A stretch of DNA of 64,000 nucleotides, from assembly GCA_963556695.1 (NCBI GenBank), contig CAUWAG010000018.1:5208001-5272000 (forward strand), given 5' to 3'. Below are positions 1-11,081 of the stretch, in pieces. Under the pieces are notes generated by a model. The model did not search any database, was not told the DNA's origin, and worked only from the letters and a program-made list of their open reading frames with translations. This stretch comes from Anthostomella pinea. Lineage: Eukaryota > Ascomycota > Sordariomycetes > Xylariales > Xylariaceae. Within the stretch, counting starts at the first letter, position 1. Each line of letters opens with the position of its first letter. The position numbers and the translations under genes were made by a program.

Positions 1-1468
1 GAAAGTATGATGCACGCCGGCGCACGATGCTATAAGGGGCAAATTCCAGTAATAAGAACCAATATGGATGCCGTCATCAATGTTCGGGACTAATCAACTA
101 CATGTAATGAGCATCTAAGCTCCGGCAATTTGATCTCACCTATCGCGACTATTCGCGGGAATCGTCTTTTTTCGCGAATAAGATGAGTCTGCGACGCTTA
201 GTAAAAATAGTAAGGGTGTAGACGGTGATGTCACTCCTGAACGCGACCCTCCCGCGCACCCGGATCCGGCGGAGCGTCTCCACGAAGGGCCACATGGTCG
301 CCAGGATGGTGATCGTTGCAACTATTTCTGGCCTAGTTGGGCCGCTATTGTTCTCGACGATGTCAGGATGCAATCAATATATTTCTCGGGCTGGCTGCTC
401 TTCTGGTCGCAACCTCAGCCTCATCATGAAGGAAGACAAAAGGGATGCGGTACGGCCTCGAGGGAACTGAGGTGCAATCTGGGAACACCCACAAGTTATC
501 GACTTCGTCAGGTCAGATTCATCATCATAAACCTGAGCCTCCATTACTCAGACGTATCTGACGTATCTGGAAGTCAGCCGGCCGGCTTTCCCCTAACAAA
601 ATCCACAAGTCCCAGTGTTGCAAGATGCTGCAATCTTCCCAACCCATTCTGTCGTTGATCCCGTGTTGAATCCAGAGGCATCTCAAAATAAGTCGGTAAA
701 GACGCAACATCCAACATTAATACCAACGCCATCGAGTTGACGGTCAAGTCTGCAAGGCATTGCTTGACTTAAGTACCTCATGTTTGAGGGTAGCTACCCA
801 GAGGCATTCTGACCTTGACGTTATGTTAACCTTGTGACATGTGGTCCTCGGGAAGGGCAGTGGGCAATGGGCAGTGGGCAGAACTCTACTTGCATAAGTA
901 ACACCTTAAATGTGCTGGAAGAAGGGAACCCTGACAGCCGCGCCCTGGGGTCGCGCGCAGCCCTCATCATGACCTCCAGAGATTCGATCTGGCTCCGAAC
1001 TTGATACGTGAGTTAAAGTCGTGGAAGCGAACTTGGGACCTCTCTCCTTCTGGCGTTCGAGGTTAAATATGAGCCCCAACCCTGGCGAGGACTGATACAT
1101 AGCGGATCAATTTTTTTGTTTCATTTGAGCGGCGTGTAGCCTTCTATCTAGTAAAACCATTGAGCAATTCAGCTCCACAGGTTGTTATGCCAATCCTCAG
1201 TCCTCATAAGCAGCGCTATCCCAAGTGCTATTCGTCAATTCCCCAACCGAGTGCTGGAAGACTCTTGAGCCAGACATATCCCAAAACTAATGCAAAAACA
1301 AATAAGAACAAGATCATAAAGGGCAAACTGCCATCCCTTTTCGTGTGATGCGATTCTTCCTAAACGCCTCATCCAGCCAGACAAGATCCCAGGAGCCGCG
1401 AATATGGACAAGAGAGTAGACATATAAAGACATTCGATACAAGGACTGAATGAGGGTGTGTTGATGGA
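1..1468. other. Intergenic, no gene recognised
   Basis: Only short overlapping frames on both strands, none with a recognisable domain or exon-like composition. A short imperfect GGGCAGTGGGCA repeat lies near 855-880. The right end includes the 3' flank of the bZIP gene on the minus strand. Confidence 0.6.
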
Positions 1469-3278
1469 CTACAAGTCAATCGACAGCAGTTCTAACCTGG
1501 CCATGGTGGCCTCGAGGCTAGCCGCGAGACGCTCAACCCGTCTCAGGGCAATGCTGGCGATGGCCTCCCCTTCCGAGGCATCGACTATTTCGTAGCGGGC
1601 GAAGGCCTTCTCGGGTTCAATGCCGCCGAAGATGTCGACGGTGGACAGGCTTTCGGTGTTGAGCTCGGCGGGAATGAGAGTGGAGGCAGGTGTATCGTCA
1701 TCGAAGATGTCACCGTCGAGTTTTGCGACAGCTTTCTCAACAGCAGTAGGCTCGACAGACAACTCTGGAGCCTGCGACTTCTCGAGCGAGTGCGACACTG
1801 GGTCCTCGACAACGGGCGCATCGGTCTTCTCGTTATCCAGGGCAAGGGATTCGCCTGGTATGATGGAATTCTTGCCCGCCAGGGCCTCCATGTCGATCAC
1901 TGGCATCTCAGGGGTCTCCAGGACGGAGAAGACCTGGGGTTGATAGTTGAAAGCATCCGTGTTCAGATTGAGCATGGAGAAGTCCATGGTCTGTTCGGGC
2001 ATCATGACCATACCAATTTGCTGGTGTTGTTGACCTTGCTGGCTGTTGTTGTAGGGGTTCACATCCTTGGGTATCTGGCGCTCTGGTTGTCTCTGCTCGA
2101 CTTGCGGCTGCGCTTGGGGTACAGCGGCAGGGCTGCTGCTCAGGTGGTCCAGGAAATTGGAGAATGACGGCGATGACAGGAGCATGCGGGTGAGGTCAGA
2201 CAACCGTCGGTTCTCCTCTGCGAGAGCACGGTTTTGGCCGCGCAATTCGCCGTTCTCGGTAACCTTGGTTGCAATCTCGGCTTCGAGCTGGGTGATGTAT
2301 TCTATCGCACTGATCAGTATATGCGCTCTGCCATTGGAGTTGTGAAGTATTACCCTTTCTTCTTGATCGGAAAGCACGAGCAGACACCTTGTTGCGCAGT
2401 TGGCGCCGCTCCTTGCTACTGAGCTTCTTGCCCTCTTCGCTGGCCAGGAGTCTCTCATCCTCGTCCATATCATCCTCTTCCTTCTTGGGTCGGTGGATCT
2501 GCATAAGAGGCGAGTTGTCCACCCCATCTCCCATATTAGCCTTCGCCCTCATGGTATTTAGCAGCTGAGTGATCTTCTGCTCGACGAGTGGGTCCGAGGG
2601 AAGTGGCGCCTTGGGTCGATGGTGCTTGCCCTGCTGGCTCTGTCTCTGGTGCTGTTGTTGCTGAATGATCTGTTGTTGCTGTCGCTGTTGCTGTTGGGCT
2701 TTCGCCAAGGCAGCTTGCTGATGCATCCCAGGGTACATACGGCCAACACTACTCGTCTGACTGGGGACGGTGGGCGATGGCAGCTGGGCATCACGGTTGT
2801 CGACGGCGTGCGGGTTGATGGTAGATGGACCGGCGTAGTAGAAAGATGGATCCGATTGAGACTCGAAGTCGACATCCATATCGGGGGTGTTCATGGAGTG
2901 TTGCGATGGAGCGGAGTTGAAGTCGAACATCTCCTCATTCGAGCTCATGTAGTCCATCGAGTACCCGGTAATGTGTGCGTTGCTCTCGTTGACTGCCAGG
3001 GTGCTGGCCAGAGCGCCCGGGACGAATGGCGTCTGCTGTTTGTACTGATCATACTGATGGCTGGGCCCCGACAATGTTTGGCTCGGCGGCATCGTCGATG
3101 GTGTCGCGGTCATTGTCGTCGTCGGCCTAGCGAACTGGGGTTTATTTGTGGCAGCCGGCGAGAGCGACGGTGATTGATATGATAGTCCATCGTACTCGGT
3201 GAAATCTAGCAGGTCGAGGGGATCCACGACCCCGGTCGGACTCGTCGTCGACCGGTTGGACTGGCTTGAGACCGACAT
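1469..3278 (-). CDS. bZIP transcription factor, MeaB-like
   Basis: Predicted 585-aa nuclear bZIP regulator. Exons are 3278-2354 and 2301-1469. The 52-bp intron has donor GTAATA and acceptor GATAG, and splicing joins RSRRK to EYITQLE, restoring the basic region to leucine zipper transition. The basic region (about residues 289-308) has the N-x7-R signature (N296...R304). The zipper follows with heptad Leu in LEAEIA, LRGQNRALAEENRRL and LTRMLL. A Gln-rich stretch sits at about residues 195-216 and an acidic patch at about 268-282. From memory, this basic/zipper block followed by a SSPSFSNFL segment is typical of the fungal MeaB family, which acts in nitrogen metabolite repression. The MeaB assignment is inference; bZIP is certain. 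The gene stands alone with a long upstream region. The intron splits the DNA-binding helix from the zipper, so unspliced mRNA would lack a zipper. Confidence 0.9.
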
Positions 3279-6200
3279 GGCTGATATGACTGACTGCTCC
3301 CGTTCACCCTATTTCGATCCTATCGACAGATCACCCGATGGAATCCGGCAATACTAGAATGATCGGTTTGCGTCTGGCGATGTGTATTGGTGATGGCTAT
3401 TTCTGGTGTTTCGATGTAGCAACGTGGTGTGTGGTGAGAGGAAGCAGCAGAACAGGGAGGAAGTGCGGATCAGCTGGGCCGGGCATTTGGACGTTATGGG
3501 TGCCTGGACGAAACGGCGGGCGTGCTGGAAGTGGGCGGTACCACTCAGACAGTCAGACCAGCCATACCCACAGACTGCCATACCCACGCAGCTGGCAGGC
3601 CCAGGGGCGCTCCGCTATGTAGACTCCCCGGTGGCTTGGCAACCACAGTGGCCTCGTCGGGCAGGTTGGCTCACGGTGGGCAGGGATGGCAGCATCATTA
3701 AGAGGGGAGGGACGCGTAAGCCCCCTATGGCCTTGCCAATAGTAAAAGCCGAGCGCGAGCTGGTCGACGTGCCCGGGTACGAACGGATTAGGAGAGCCTC
3801 CCGTTCTTGTGCACAGCTGCACAACAGAGGCCCGCCATCAATGTCTGTGACCTGTCTGCATCTGTCTGCACGACTGCATGGTGAAGAGTCGCCCAGCCTG
3901 CGAGGGTGACGACGCCGACTTCCACCAGCGTGCTTGGAACCCAATGACTGCTTCAGCTCTCTCTACACGAGCAACGAATATACCCCAACCCTTGGTTGGC
4001 GGTGAACAGTGACCACGAATTGCCTACGACCAGCAGACGAAACAGGACTCTGCTCCGGTGCGGATTGCCTCTGAAGGATATGTCGAGTACCGTGTACTTG
4101 GACATAAAGAGGTTAACACAAATATCTTCTGCTCGGAAGACACTTGGGGAAGTCCTCAGTACCACGATGCATCCCGGCCTACTGTACTCGGTCTTGCCTA
4201 AGAAGCTCATGATGGCAGCTGCACTCGCGCCGTCAAAGCATGACCGGGAGAATGGGCTAACCGGAACTTTGTCTGTTCGGCATTGCAGCACTGCCATTCC
4301 TCCTGTAGGAATTGGGGTTTGCCAGCGGTTGATCCTGCTGAGCCGTCGTCCACTGTCTGACATGCTGACATGTTGGTGTCAATTGTTGCCAATGACTACC
4401 TCTCAGCGGTGCCCAACAGCTTCCAAGATATTGATATGCCTACAATTCCGTGCTTCGAAGGTAATGCAGCAGTTGTGCACGGCGTGTGCACGCAGCACTG
4501 GCAGACTGGTGGCGCCGCGAGATGAAGCGATACGCTGGATGGAAATTGGTGAAATCAGCACAGCCACCACCGACCAAGTGTTGACCTCTAGCTTCGGCAT
4601 CTTTCCGCAGAAGTGTCCACTTGGCAGATCGTATTGTTTTGGCCCCAAGAACTTCTTCAGCTCGAGCATGCTGGCTGTGAGCTGTTGATCCTACCTACCC
4701 AAGATGAGCTCATGAGATGAAATAGAGCGATTGAGCCAGGTGCGCAGTACACACAATAGGAGCCGGGAGAGGTACAGTTGATCGCATTGAGACGTTGAGA
4801 GGACAAGGGCGGAAAGTTGGAGGCCACGATTGACCGAGGTCCACCTTGATTTGACAGACTCTCTAGCGGGTGAGGCTTGGACACTCCACGTCCCCTATTC
4901 TCAGCTGGGCAGGGGATCAATGCTGAAATGCTCGACAACGGCTGGCATGGGCTTTGTGGTTATGCTGGCGCAGCAGAGAAAATTCGCAATGGTCCTAGCT
5001 AAAGTAGGTAGCTAGCGGGGCATAGCGTGGCATACCGGTTCTGTTCTTTCTTTCTGTTGCTCTCATCGAGGGCTCGAGCCAGTTCGACACTGGTGAGAAG
5101 TCGAGACCGGGTGGACTTATCGACTGGTCGTTGAGAAACACCCCAAAGGAGATATCGAGTCCGGCGTCATTCAAGATCTTCATCAATGCCGTACTCGAGT
5201 GAGGTGATTCACACATGGTAAGCGTAAAAATAGCTGCAAGCAGGCGAGGCTGTTTCATCTCCATCTGATGCAAGTTTCTCCAATGAGCTCCAGTGAGTCT
5301 GGGTCTGGAAGACAGAAAGCAGGGGATGGACACTCCCCGATATTACTCTAGGGCCATCGTGGGCCATACCGGCTGTCCGCAGCTTGGTCCGCATCTCCCG
5401 ATGGGGGTCACTCCCGAGGTCTGATATGGGGTGATATGCATTCGAGAACACCACAGCATCTTCCATCTCCCCTTTTTGTTCGATGGAGCCTCATCTACCC
5501 TCATCTGCGGCTTCAATGCGGCAGTACCGATGTGGGGTGCGTCCAACTCCCGGCCTGTCAAGTCCCAACTAGCAAGTCGACGGTGTATGGGTGTTTCAAG
5601 AGCACGGAGCGTCCCGTTCTAGAACCTCGAATGAGCGGTAAAGGCCCTTGTTTTCACGATGGTCTCAAATTGACACCGCGGCAGCAGGTAGGGTTTCCCT
5701 CGTCTAAATCTGGAATGCGGTGAGACATGAGAGCTGGAGAAAGACGAATCGTACTGTACAAGACGCTGCTTGCATGCTCAAGTACACCTGTCTCGGAAGT
5801 TTGAGATGGACATGGTGAGATTAACTTAAACGCTATGAATGAATATGGGGTAAAGGTAATGTATCATTGTGTCAGATTCGAAGTCCAGTCCAGATGTCAT
5901 GACCAACATCTCTCGGTTGTGGCGTACTGACGACGGCCGTAGTGGCTGTGCAGCCAGGTGTGGCGTTTTCCTTCCGGCCCAGATCTTTGAATCAAATACC
6001 TCCGTCTGTCAGAACCACATTCCGTCGCTGCACAATATGAGAAACACTTCATGTTGTGCGCATTGCTTGTATGCACGACATCAAGGATGATCTCCCAGAT
6101 TTACAGCGAGTCATTGCATCTCAACAACCTCGCGATGATGCCATACCCAGTAGAAGATGGCGCATGGTGGCTGTGAGCTTCTCGCTCTCGCTATCACTGA

Positions 6201-6427
6201 CGGCAACGGCGGACTTCAACAGCTTCCCATTCCGCTCCCGAGCTGGGACATAGTAGTCTCGGGTTTGGGATTGCACCGAGATCTCACATTATCAAGAAAA
6301 TCTGTGCCACACGGATCTCGTATGAATGCTTTCTTCTCAATTGTGGCCGGAACAGCACCGGATTGAAAGATGCTCGACATCTCTTCAGCGTATGAGGTAT
6401 TCCAGCAGATCAGCGGCTCAACGGCTG
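3279..6427. other. Long intergenic region, no gene recognised
   Basis: About 3.1 kb lying upstream of the bZIP gene. The frame at 3996-4688 (+, 230 codons) and the overlapping frames around 5000-5720 have no family match I recognise and no splice-consistent continuation. They look like chance frames. The part next to 3278 should hold the bZIP promoter and 5' leader. Confidence 0.55.
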
Positions 6428-6958
6428 CTATTTCTCGATTTCCTCCCACTTCCCCCACCAAGCGCCTCCCACGACATCTTGTCCATCCCTGATCTTGACA
6501 TGCTCGATACCTCCCATCTGCAGGGCCAGTTCGCGCCACTCATCAACAGCGAGCTCGGGTACGTCATAAGCCGGCGGGTTCCCCTTCACCGCACCGGCCC
6601 CCGACTCATCGTGCAGAAAGCGGCGTTCGTCAGTGAGGATCACCTCCTCAAAATATCGTCCTGGACCGCCAGCCATGGGTGTTTGGTAGCGCCTGACCAG
6701 GGCTACCCCGTCCGCTTGCCGCAAGATGCGCCGTGCTGGACTGTCTTTGTCTTTGTCTGACATGATGTCCTGATGGTCGGCGCGAGGCATGTGGATCTGA
6801 GTATACTCTACGACTCCGAACTTCTTGAGGAACCATGACGCAACAACCTGCGCGTGCCTGTGCCATGCGGTGCTGAACTCTTCGTGCGAGGTATCTGGCC
6901 TGCGGAAGAGGGGACCGCCGATTGAGTCGAGTTTGTGAGGTTCAGCTGTGGTAGTCAT
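6428..6958 (-). CDS. EthD-domain protein
   Basis: 176-aa intronless frame starting at the ATG at 6958 (MTTTAEPHKLDS). An upstream in-frame start at 7039 exists but adds a non-conserved 27-residue basic tail. The layout fits the EthD family (dimeric alpha/beta barrel): an early F-x-x-A-W-H-x-H segment (EEFSTAWHRHAQVV), a central block with VEYTQIHMPRA, and a late RYFEEVILTDERRFL segment. Fungal EthD proteins include small dehydratases and decarboxylases of polyketide pathways, but the substrate cannot be read from sequence. It is divergent from the FAD monooxygenase at 7343, with 384 bp between start codons, so a shared bidirectional promoter is likely. Certain as a coding frame, good as EthD, unknown in reaction. 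Confidence 0.8.
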   Translation of the reverse strand: MTTTAEPHKLDSIGGPLFRRPDTSHEEFSTAWHRHAQVVASWFLKKFGVVEYTQIHMPRADHQDIMSDKDKDSPARRILRQADGVALVRRYQTPMAGGPGRYFEEVILTDERRFLHDESGAGAVKGNPPAYDVPELAVDEWRELALQMGGIEHVKIRDGQDVVGGAWWGKWEEIEK

Positions 6959-7342
6959 GCTGTGTTTTGATTGTCGATGTCCTCGGATTTGTCGTGTTGT
7001 ATTTTGATTGTCGTCGTCCTTGGATTTGGAAGCAAGCATTCCACTCTAGCACGAACGTCCTTCTACTTCTGCTGGACCTATGGGTTTTTGAACTGGACAA
7101 GTCTCACTTTGAGCCTTTCAGCTTCGGTTGATTCTAGTTTGCTGACGCCACCGATGAGTCCAATTATATGCAACGAATAGGAGTGTGATTACATCAGCAG
7201 CTTGTATGCATGCTTACTCCAAGAAACACACATGCCCGCTCGGGCTGATGGCGTCCGTGTTAACAGACTTGGCCGTCTCACGTCAGATTACAGTACACAA
7301 AAGGCAAGCAAAAGGGTTCCCGTATCCGGACGCTTCAACGCA
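6959..7342. promoter_or_regulatory. Shared divergent promoter region, EthD / FAD monooxygenase
   Basis: The 384 bp between two head-to-head start codons. No individual operator was identified. That both genes are driven from here is inferred from the geometry. Confidence 0.45.
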
Positions 7343-8785
7343 ATGACCAGACCGCCATTCCGCGCCATCATCGTGGGCGGCGGGCCCGTTGGTCTCACGG
7401 CTGCGCATGCGCTCTCCAAAGCCGGGATCGACTTTGTCTTGCTCGAGAGGCGTCTGGCGGTCGTCGAGGATGTCGGTGCTTCTTTGGTGGTGATGCCCAG
7501 CACGTCAAGAGTGTTCTCGCAGCTCGGCATCTTGGATCGCTTCCGTGCCATCGGTGCAGCCGTCGAACGTCTCTTCGCCACCACGTTGGAGGGCAAGAAA
7601 CTTTACGAAATTGACCCTTTTTTGTTCATGGCAGCTAAGTGAGTGCCTCACACCTGCTGCCTCAACCCCACTGACGGACGCACCTGAAGCCATGGCGATA
7701 CACCACGAGTTTGCCACCGCGCTTTCCTGCTCAGAATCCTTTTTGAGGGGCTTGACCAGTCGGCACGGTCCCGCATTCTGACGAACAAGGAGATCGTCGA
7801 CATCTCGCTTGATGACGCTGGTGTGGATGTACACTGCGCTGATGGCACGCATTACAAAGGGGTCATCGCTATCGGCGCAGACGGTGCTAACAGCTACGTC
7901 CGTGAGGTGATGCGCGGGCAGGCCTTGAAATCGACACCGGCAGCAGCCATCAACCCTGCGAACCCGTTTCTGGCCGAGTTCCGCGTGCTGTTCTTCACTT
8001 TTCCACCGCCATCTAGCCTCAAAACCGGCATCGCTTACGAGTCCCACGGCCAGGGCGCGAGTACGCAGCTGGTGAGTCGGGGCGACAGGGCGTGGCTATT
8101 TGTGTACGAGCCCCTGCCGGAGCCTACGCGAGGTCGAGTCTCGTACACGCATGACGACGTGGTAGCGTGCGCACAGCGATGGGGCCACCTGACTGTCGGG
8201 GGAAACTTGAAGGTCGGCGATCTGTTCAAGCTGAGGTACCACGGCAGCATGGTCAATGTAGAGGAGGGCCACGTGGAGCACTGGAGCTGGAACCGCTTCG
8301 TGCTCGTGGGCGATTCTGTGCGGAAATTATCACCACCCACTGGGATGGGATATAACAATGGCGTCCAGGACGTTGTTGCCCTGACGAACGAATTGCGCCA
8401 CATTGTTTTTCCTCCCGCAGACAATCGCGCTTCTTCCGACGGTGACGAGGAAGAGGAGTCCAAAGGGGAAGAACCGGGGCCAACGGTCGAAACTCTGTCT
8501 GGCGCATTTCGGAGATACGAAACCGTTCGACAAGAGGGTTCTAAGAACGACATGTGGGCTTCAGGTATCTACCTAAGACAGGGCGTTTGGCACAGCAGGC
8601 TCTACTGGCTGGCCGATAGATACATTCTACCCTGGCTGCCCGTCGGCCCCCTCTCGTGGGCTTTCGCGCGGATGCTTAGTGCAAACCTCAGGAGCGCGCA
8701 GGTCTTGGATTTCGTGGAGGGGGAAGAGCCATTCAAAGGCAGCATGCCTTGGGTTCATCCTATGGCCCGGCCGAGTGATGCCTGA
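7343..8785 (+). CDS. FAD-dependent monooxygenase (PaxM-like, class A flavoprotein)
   Basis: 463-aa flavoprotein from exons 7343-7638 and 7690-8785. The 51-bp intron (donor GTGAGT, acceptor GAAG) joins FMAA to NHGDTPRVCHRAFLLRILF, the expected substrate-domain motif. An N-terminal Rossmann fingerprint (IIVGGGPVGLTAAHAL, ending in an acidic LLERR strand) binds FAD. The DG motif is IGADGANSYVRE. The GD motif is VLVGDSVRKLSPPTGMGYNN at about residues 300-320. A glutamate-rich low-complexity insert (DGDEEEESKGEE) follows. The C-terminal region has WLADRYILPWLP, as in the membrane-associated PaxM/salicylate-hydroxylase-like group of fungal secondary metabolism. Reaction: NAD(P)H- and O2-dependent hydroxylation or epoxidation of an unknown substrate. 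It pairs with the divergent EthD gene. No further biosynthetic core enzyme (PKS, NRPS, terpene synthase) is in the window, so a cluster is not established. Confidence 0.9.
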
Positions 8786-9000
8786 GGCCTTGACAGTCAT
8801 ATCCACCGTGCACTTCGAAGTTTTGAATCCAGCCGGGTAAAGCAGCTGGCGGGTTAGTTATTGTCAACAATGTCACCACGATACGATCAGGACAGGATTT
8901 CCTTAAGATCTTGGAGAAGCTACTCAATTTACAACTATCAACGGGAGATGAAATACTCGGCTTTGGACTATAGGTTAGCAACCGGACAGTAACCTGAGTT

Positions 9001-9534
9001 CTAATCGGCATGGCGCAAGGCAAGGAGAGCCAAAGCCGCGGTAGCTACTTCAGCAGAGTCTGCAATATCGTACCTAGAGGGGTCAGTAACAGTCTCCGTC
9101 GACACTGGCATAGTGACACCGGCAGACTGGGCAGACTTGGCCTCCTCAGTCTTTTGTGCTTTGAGCTTCTGTTGATATTTCTGTTGCTTCTGTTTATTGA
9201 TGTCCAGGTGCTTGGGGCACACCAACCGTTCGGGCGCACATGCTTCGGGACACTCACGGCAGATATCTTTCGCAGCCTTTTCCGTAATCCGCTTCTTGTA
9301 ATAAGTCCTGTGCTTCTGGCACCTGACAAGCCCAGGAGAGCTCGGTTCATAGCAATACTTACACAGACCGAGAGCCAGCCTATTGGCACGTCGCGCACGA
9401 GTGGTGCAGCGAACGCAGGTTGCGTTTCTGCTGCGAGTTCGTAGTGGCTCGTCACATTCGCTACATGTTTTCTGGGCTGGTACCTCGGGCTGTGCACCAG
9501 CCTGGTGCGTCTCCTCGGTCATTAGTTGATCCAT
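9001..9534 (-). CDS. Small Cys-rich (CxxC) protein, function unknown
   Basis: 177-aa frame from the ATG at 9534; a further upstream frame start at 9591 is GTG and was not used. The middle half carries spaced Cys pairs: CSEC, CVRC, CKYC, CQKH, CREC and CPKH. They lie in a basic context (RARRANRLALGLCKYC), which suggests two or three zinc-ribbon-like knuckles. A Lys/Gln-rich helical stretch (KQKQQKYQQKLKAQK) follows, then an Ala/Leu-rich tail. No signal peptide or membrane segment. I do not recognise the family. The pattern suggests a nucleic-acid or protein binding zinc protein, which is inference. The frame stands alone between long intergenic stretches. Confidence 0.6.
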   Translation of the reverse strand: MDQLMTEETHQAGAQPEVPAQKTCSECDEPLRTRSRNATCVRCTTRARRANRLALGLCKYCYEPSSPGLVRCQKHRTYYKKRITEKAAKDICRECPEACAPERLVCPKHLDINKQKQQKYQQKLKAQKTEEAKSAQSAGVTMPVSTETVTDPSRYDIADSAEVATAALALLALRHAD

Positions 9535-11081
9535 GTGAAATGCTGTTGTGCTGTTTTCTGGGTTTGGATCGGGCTTGCTGAGATCTTTCACCCTGAGTCT
9601 CTGGAACTACGTGCCTTATATACCTAAAGTAACCACTGGTAACATTACGCAGGAGAACAATGCAATTGTGCACAAAGACGCGCCGAACAGGGACATCAAC
9701 CCTGTTCCCTACATTGTCTCACAGAAAAGACTGGGTTTCCCATTGATGTCATCTAGATGCGGCTCAAAGAAGAAGCCGAGTTCAAAGAAGCAAGCTTGCC
9801 TTGGTTCTAGCTTCACTGTGCGGAGAATAGGCCCCCTTGTTCCAAAAGAGACAGAGTACCGAATTCTTGAAGTGCCTCGGGAGCAAGACAGACAGGGAGC
9901 CAGAAATGATTTGGAGGGAAGGGCTTTGATGTTGACTTGTCACACGACAAGCTCAGGGGTCAGCAAACTTGGAAAGATGCGTTCCTCAAATTTCGATTTC
10001 CGGCTATCAAGGCTGCAAGGGTATTGTCCAGAGCAACCATTACGAGCGTACACACGACATTGCGCCAACCTCTGTACGTTGAGCGTCCTGCTGAAGATTC
10101 GAGGATACTGCCCAGTGTTGTTTGAGAAACTGTGCGATAATCAGAAGACTGTACACGGTCATTAGGTAGCGCTCATCGACATGAAGAGCGTGGTATCTTC
10201 CGAGAATCGTATGAGGAGTCTGACCAGGTTCCAGTGCGTGATGGTCACAGGCGAGCAGATAGACTCCCGCACCTCCTCTCGGAACCAGAACAGTCCATGG
10301 CCAAGGAGAAAAGGGGGTGGAGAGTATGCAACTACCAGCTATTAGTACCGAGTCGAAGGTGACGATTGCCCCTCATCTCGTCCTCTTCCTCCTTTTTGCA
10401 TACGAAGTCACATCGCCAATAGCCACAAGCGGATAGAAGACAGTGCAGGTAGGCATTATAGCTGTCTTCGGACCGCAATGAGCCCTCGAGCGTGAGAAAG
10501 AGGGTTGATTGCTCCGTAAGTCAAATCCGAGCGGTGACAGCTATGGATTGAGTCCGTGTTTCACCACAACCTCGGGTGCGTTGTCGCGCAGGTGTGTTGG
10601 TATGTACACCCAGCCCTCATAAGTCTGTACGCGCATGTTGGCAAGACTCCAGATCGCCAGTGCGATAGTTGGAAATACTGGTACAAGCACCCTAGAAAAA
10701 GCGTCAAGCATAGCCAACCAAGATCCAACTGCTTATTCCGGTGTGCTTATCCCGATTTGATGAATGTACCGTTGTTTGCTGGACGGGTGGTGTACGGAGA
10801 CTTATGAGGGCTCAGTGTACCTTAGTACCCTACCTGGTAGGCACCTACCTAAGGACCGGAGTCTCTCGTCGAATGAGTGGCAGGTGAACATGTGCTTGGG
10901 GGCGCCCCTCCCCAGCTGGATTGCGGAGAGCCGACTGTCGGGGTAGGTGCCCAGCCTGCCAGTGCAGTGACACCTCATCGGACGACATGGATTCATCTCG
11001 TCGAACAATCATCACATTCTCGGTCACCTGCGCCACGGTTTCTACCTTAGTCACCAAGGACTTGCACGAGATTGACTGAAG
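9535..11081. other. Intergenic with one MITE-like element
   Basis: No gene recognised. The 205-codon frame at 9548-10165 is antisense-adjacent, lacks domains and is judged fortuitous. The MITE-like element at 10603-10821 is annotated separately. The last ~250 bp lie just upstream of the beta-mannosidase and should hold its promoter. Confidence 0.55.
10603..10821 (+). mobile_element. MITE-like element, copy A (most complete)
   Basis: About 219 bp with terminal inverted repeats. The left end is GTACACCCAGCCCTCATAAG from 10604. The right end, from 10790, includes GTGTACGGAGACTTATGAGG and finishes in CTCAGTGTACC, the near reverse complement of the left. Inside is a second inverted repeat (ACAAGCACCCTAG near 10683 against TTCCGGTGTGCTTAT near 10735). 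No coding capacity, so presumably non-autonomous. Its transposase superfamily is not identifiable from the ends. Confidence 0.65.

Noticed and set aside
3996..4688. 230-codon plus-strand frame upstream of the bZIP gene
   Set aside because: No domain, no codon or composition bias, no splice-consistent extension; heavily overlapped by other chance frames.
9548..10165. 205-codon plus-strand frame
   Set aside because: Overlaps the promoter of the minus-strand CxxC gene and has no recognisable motif.
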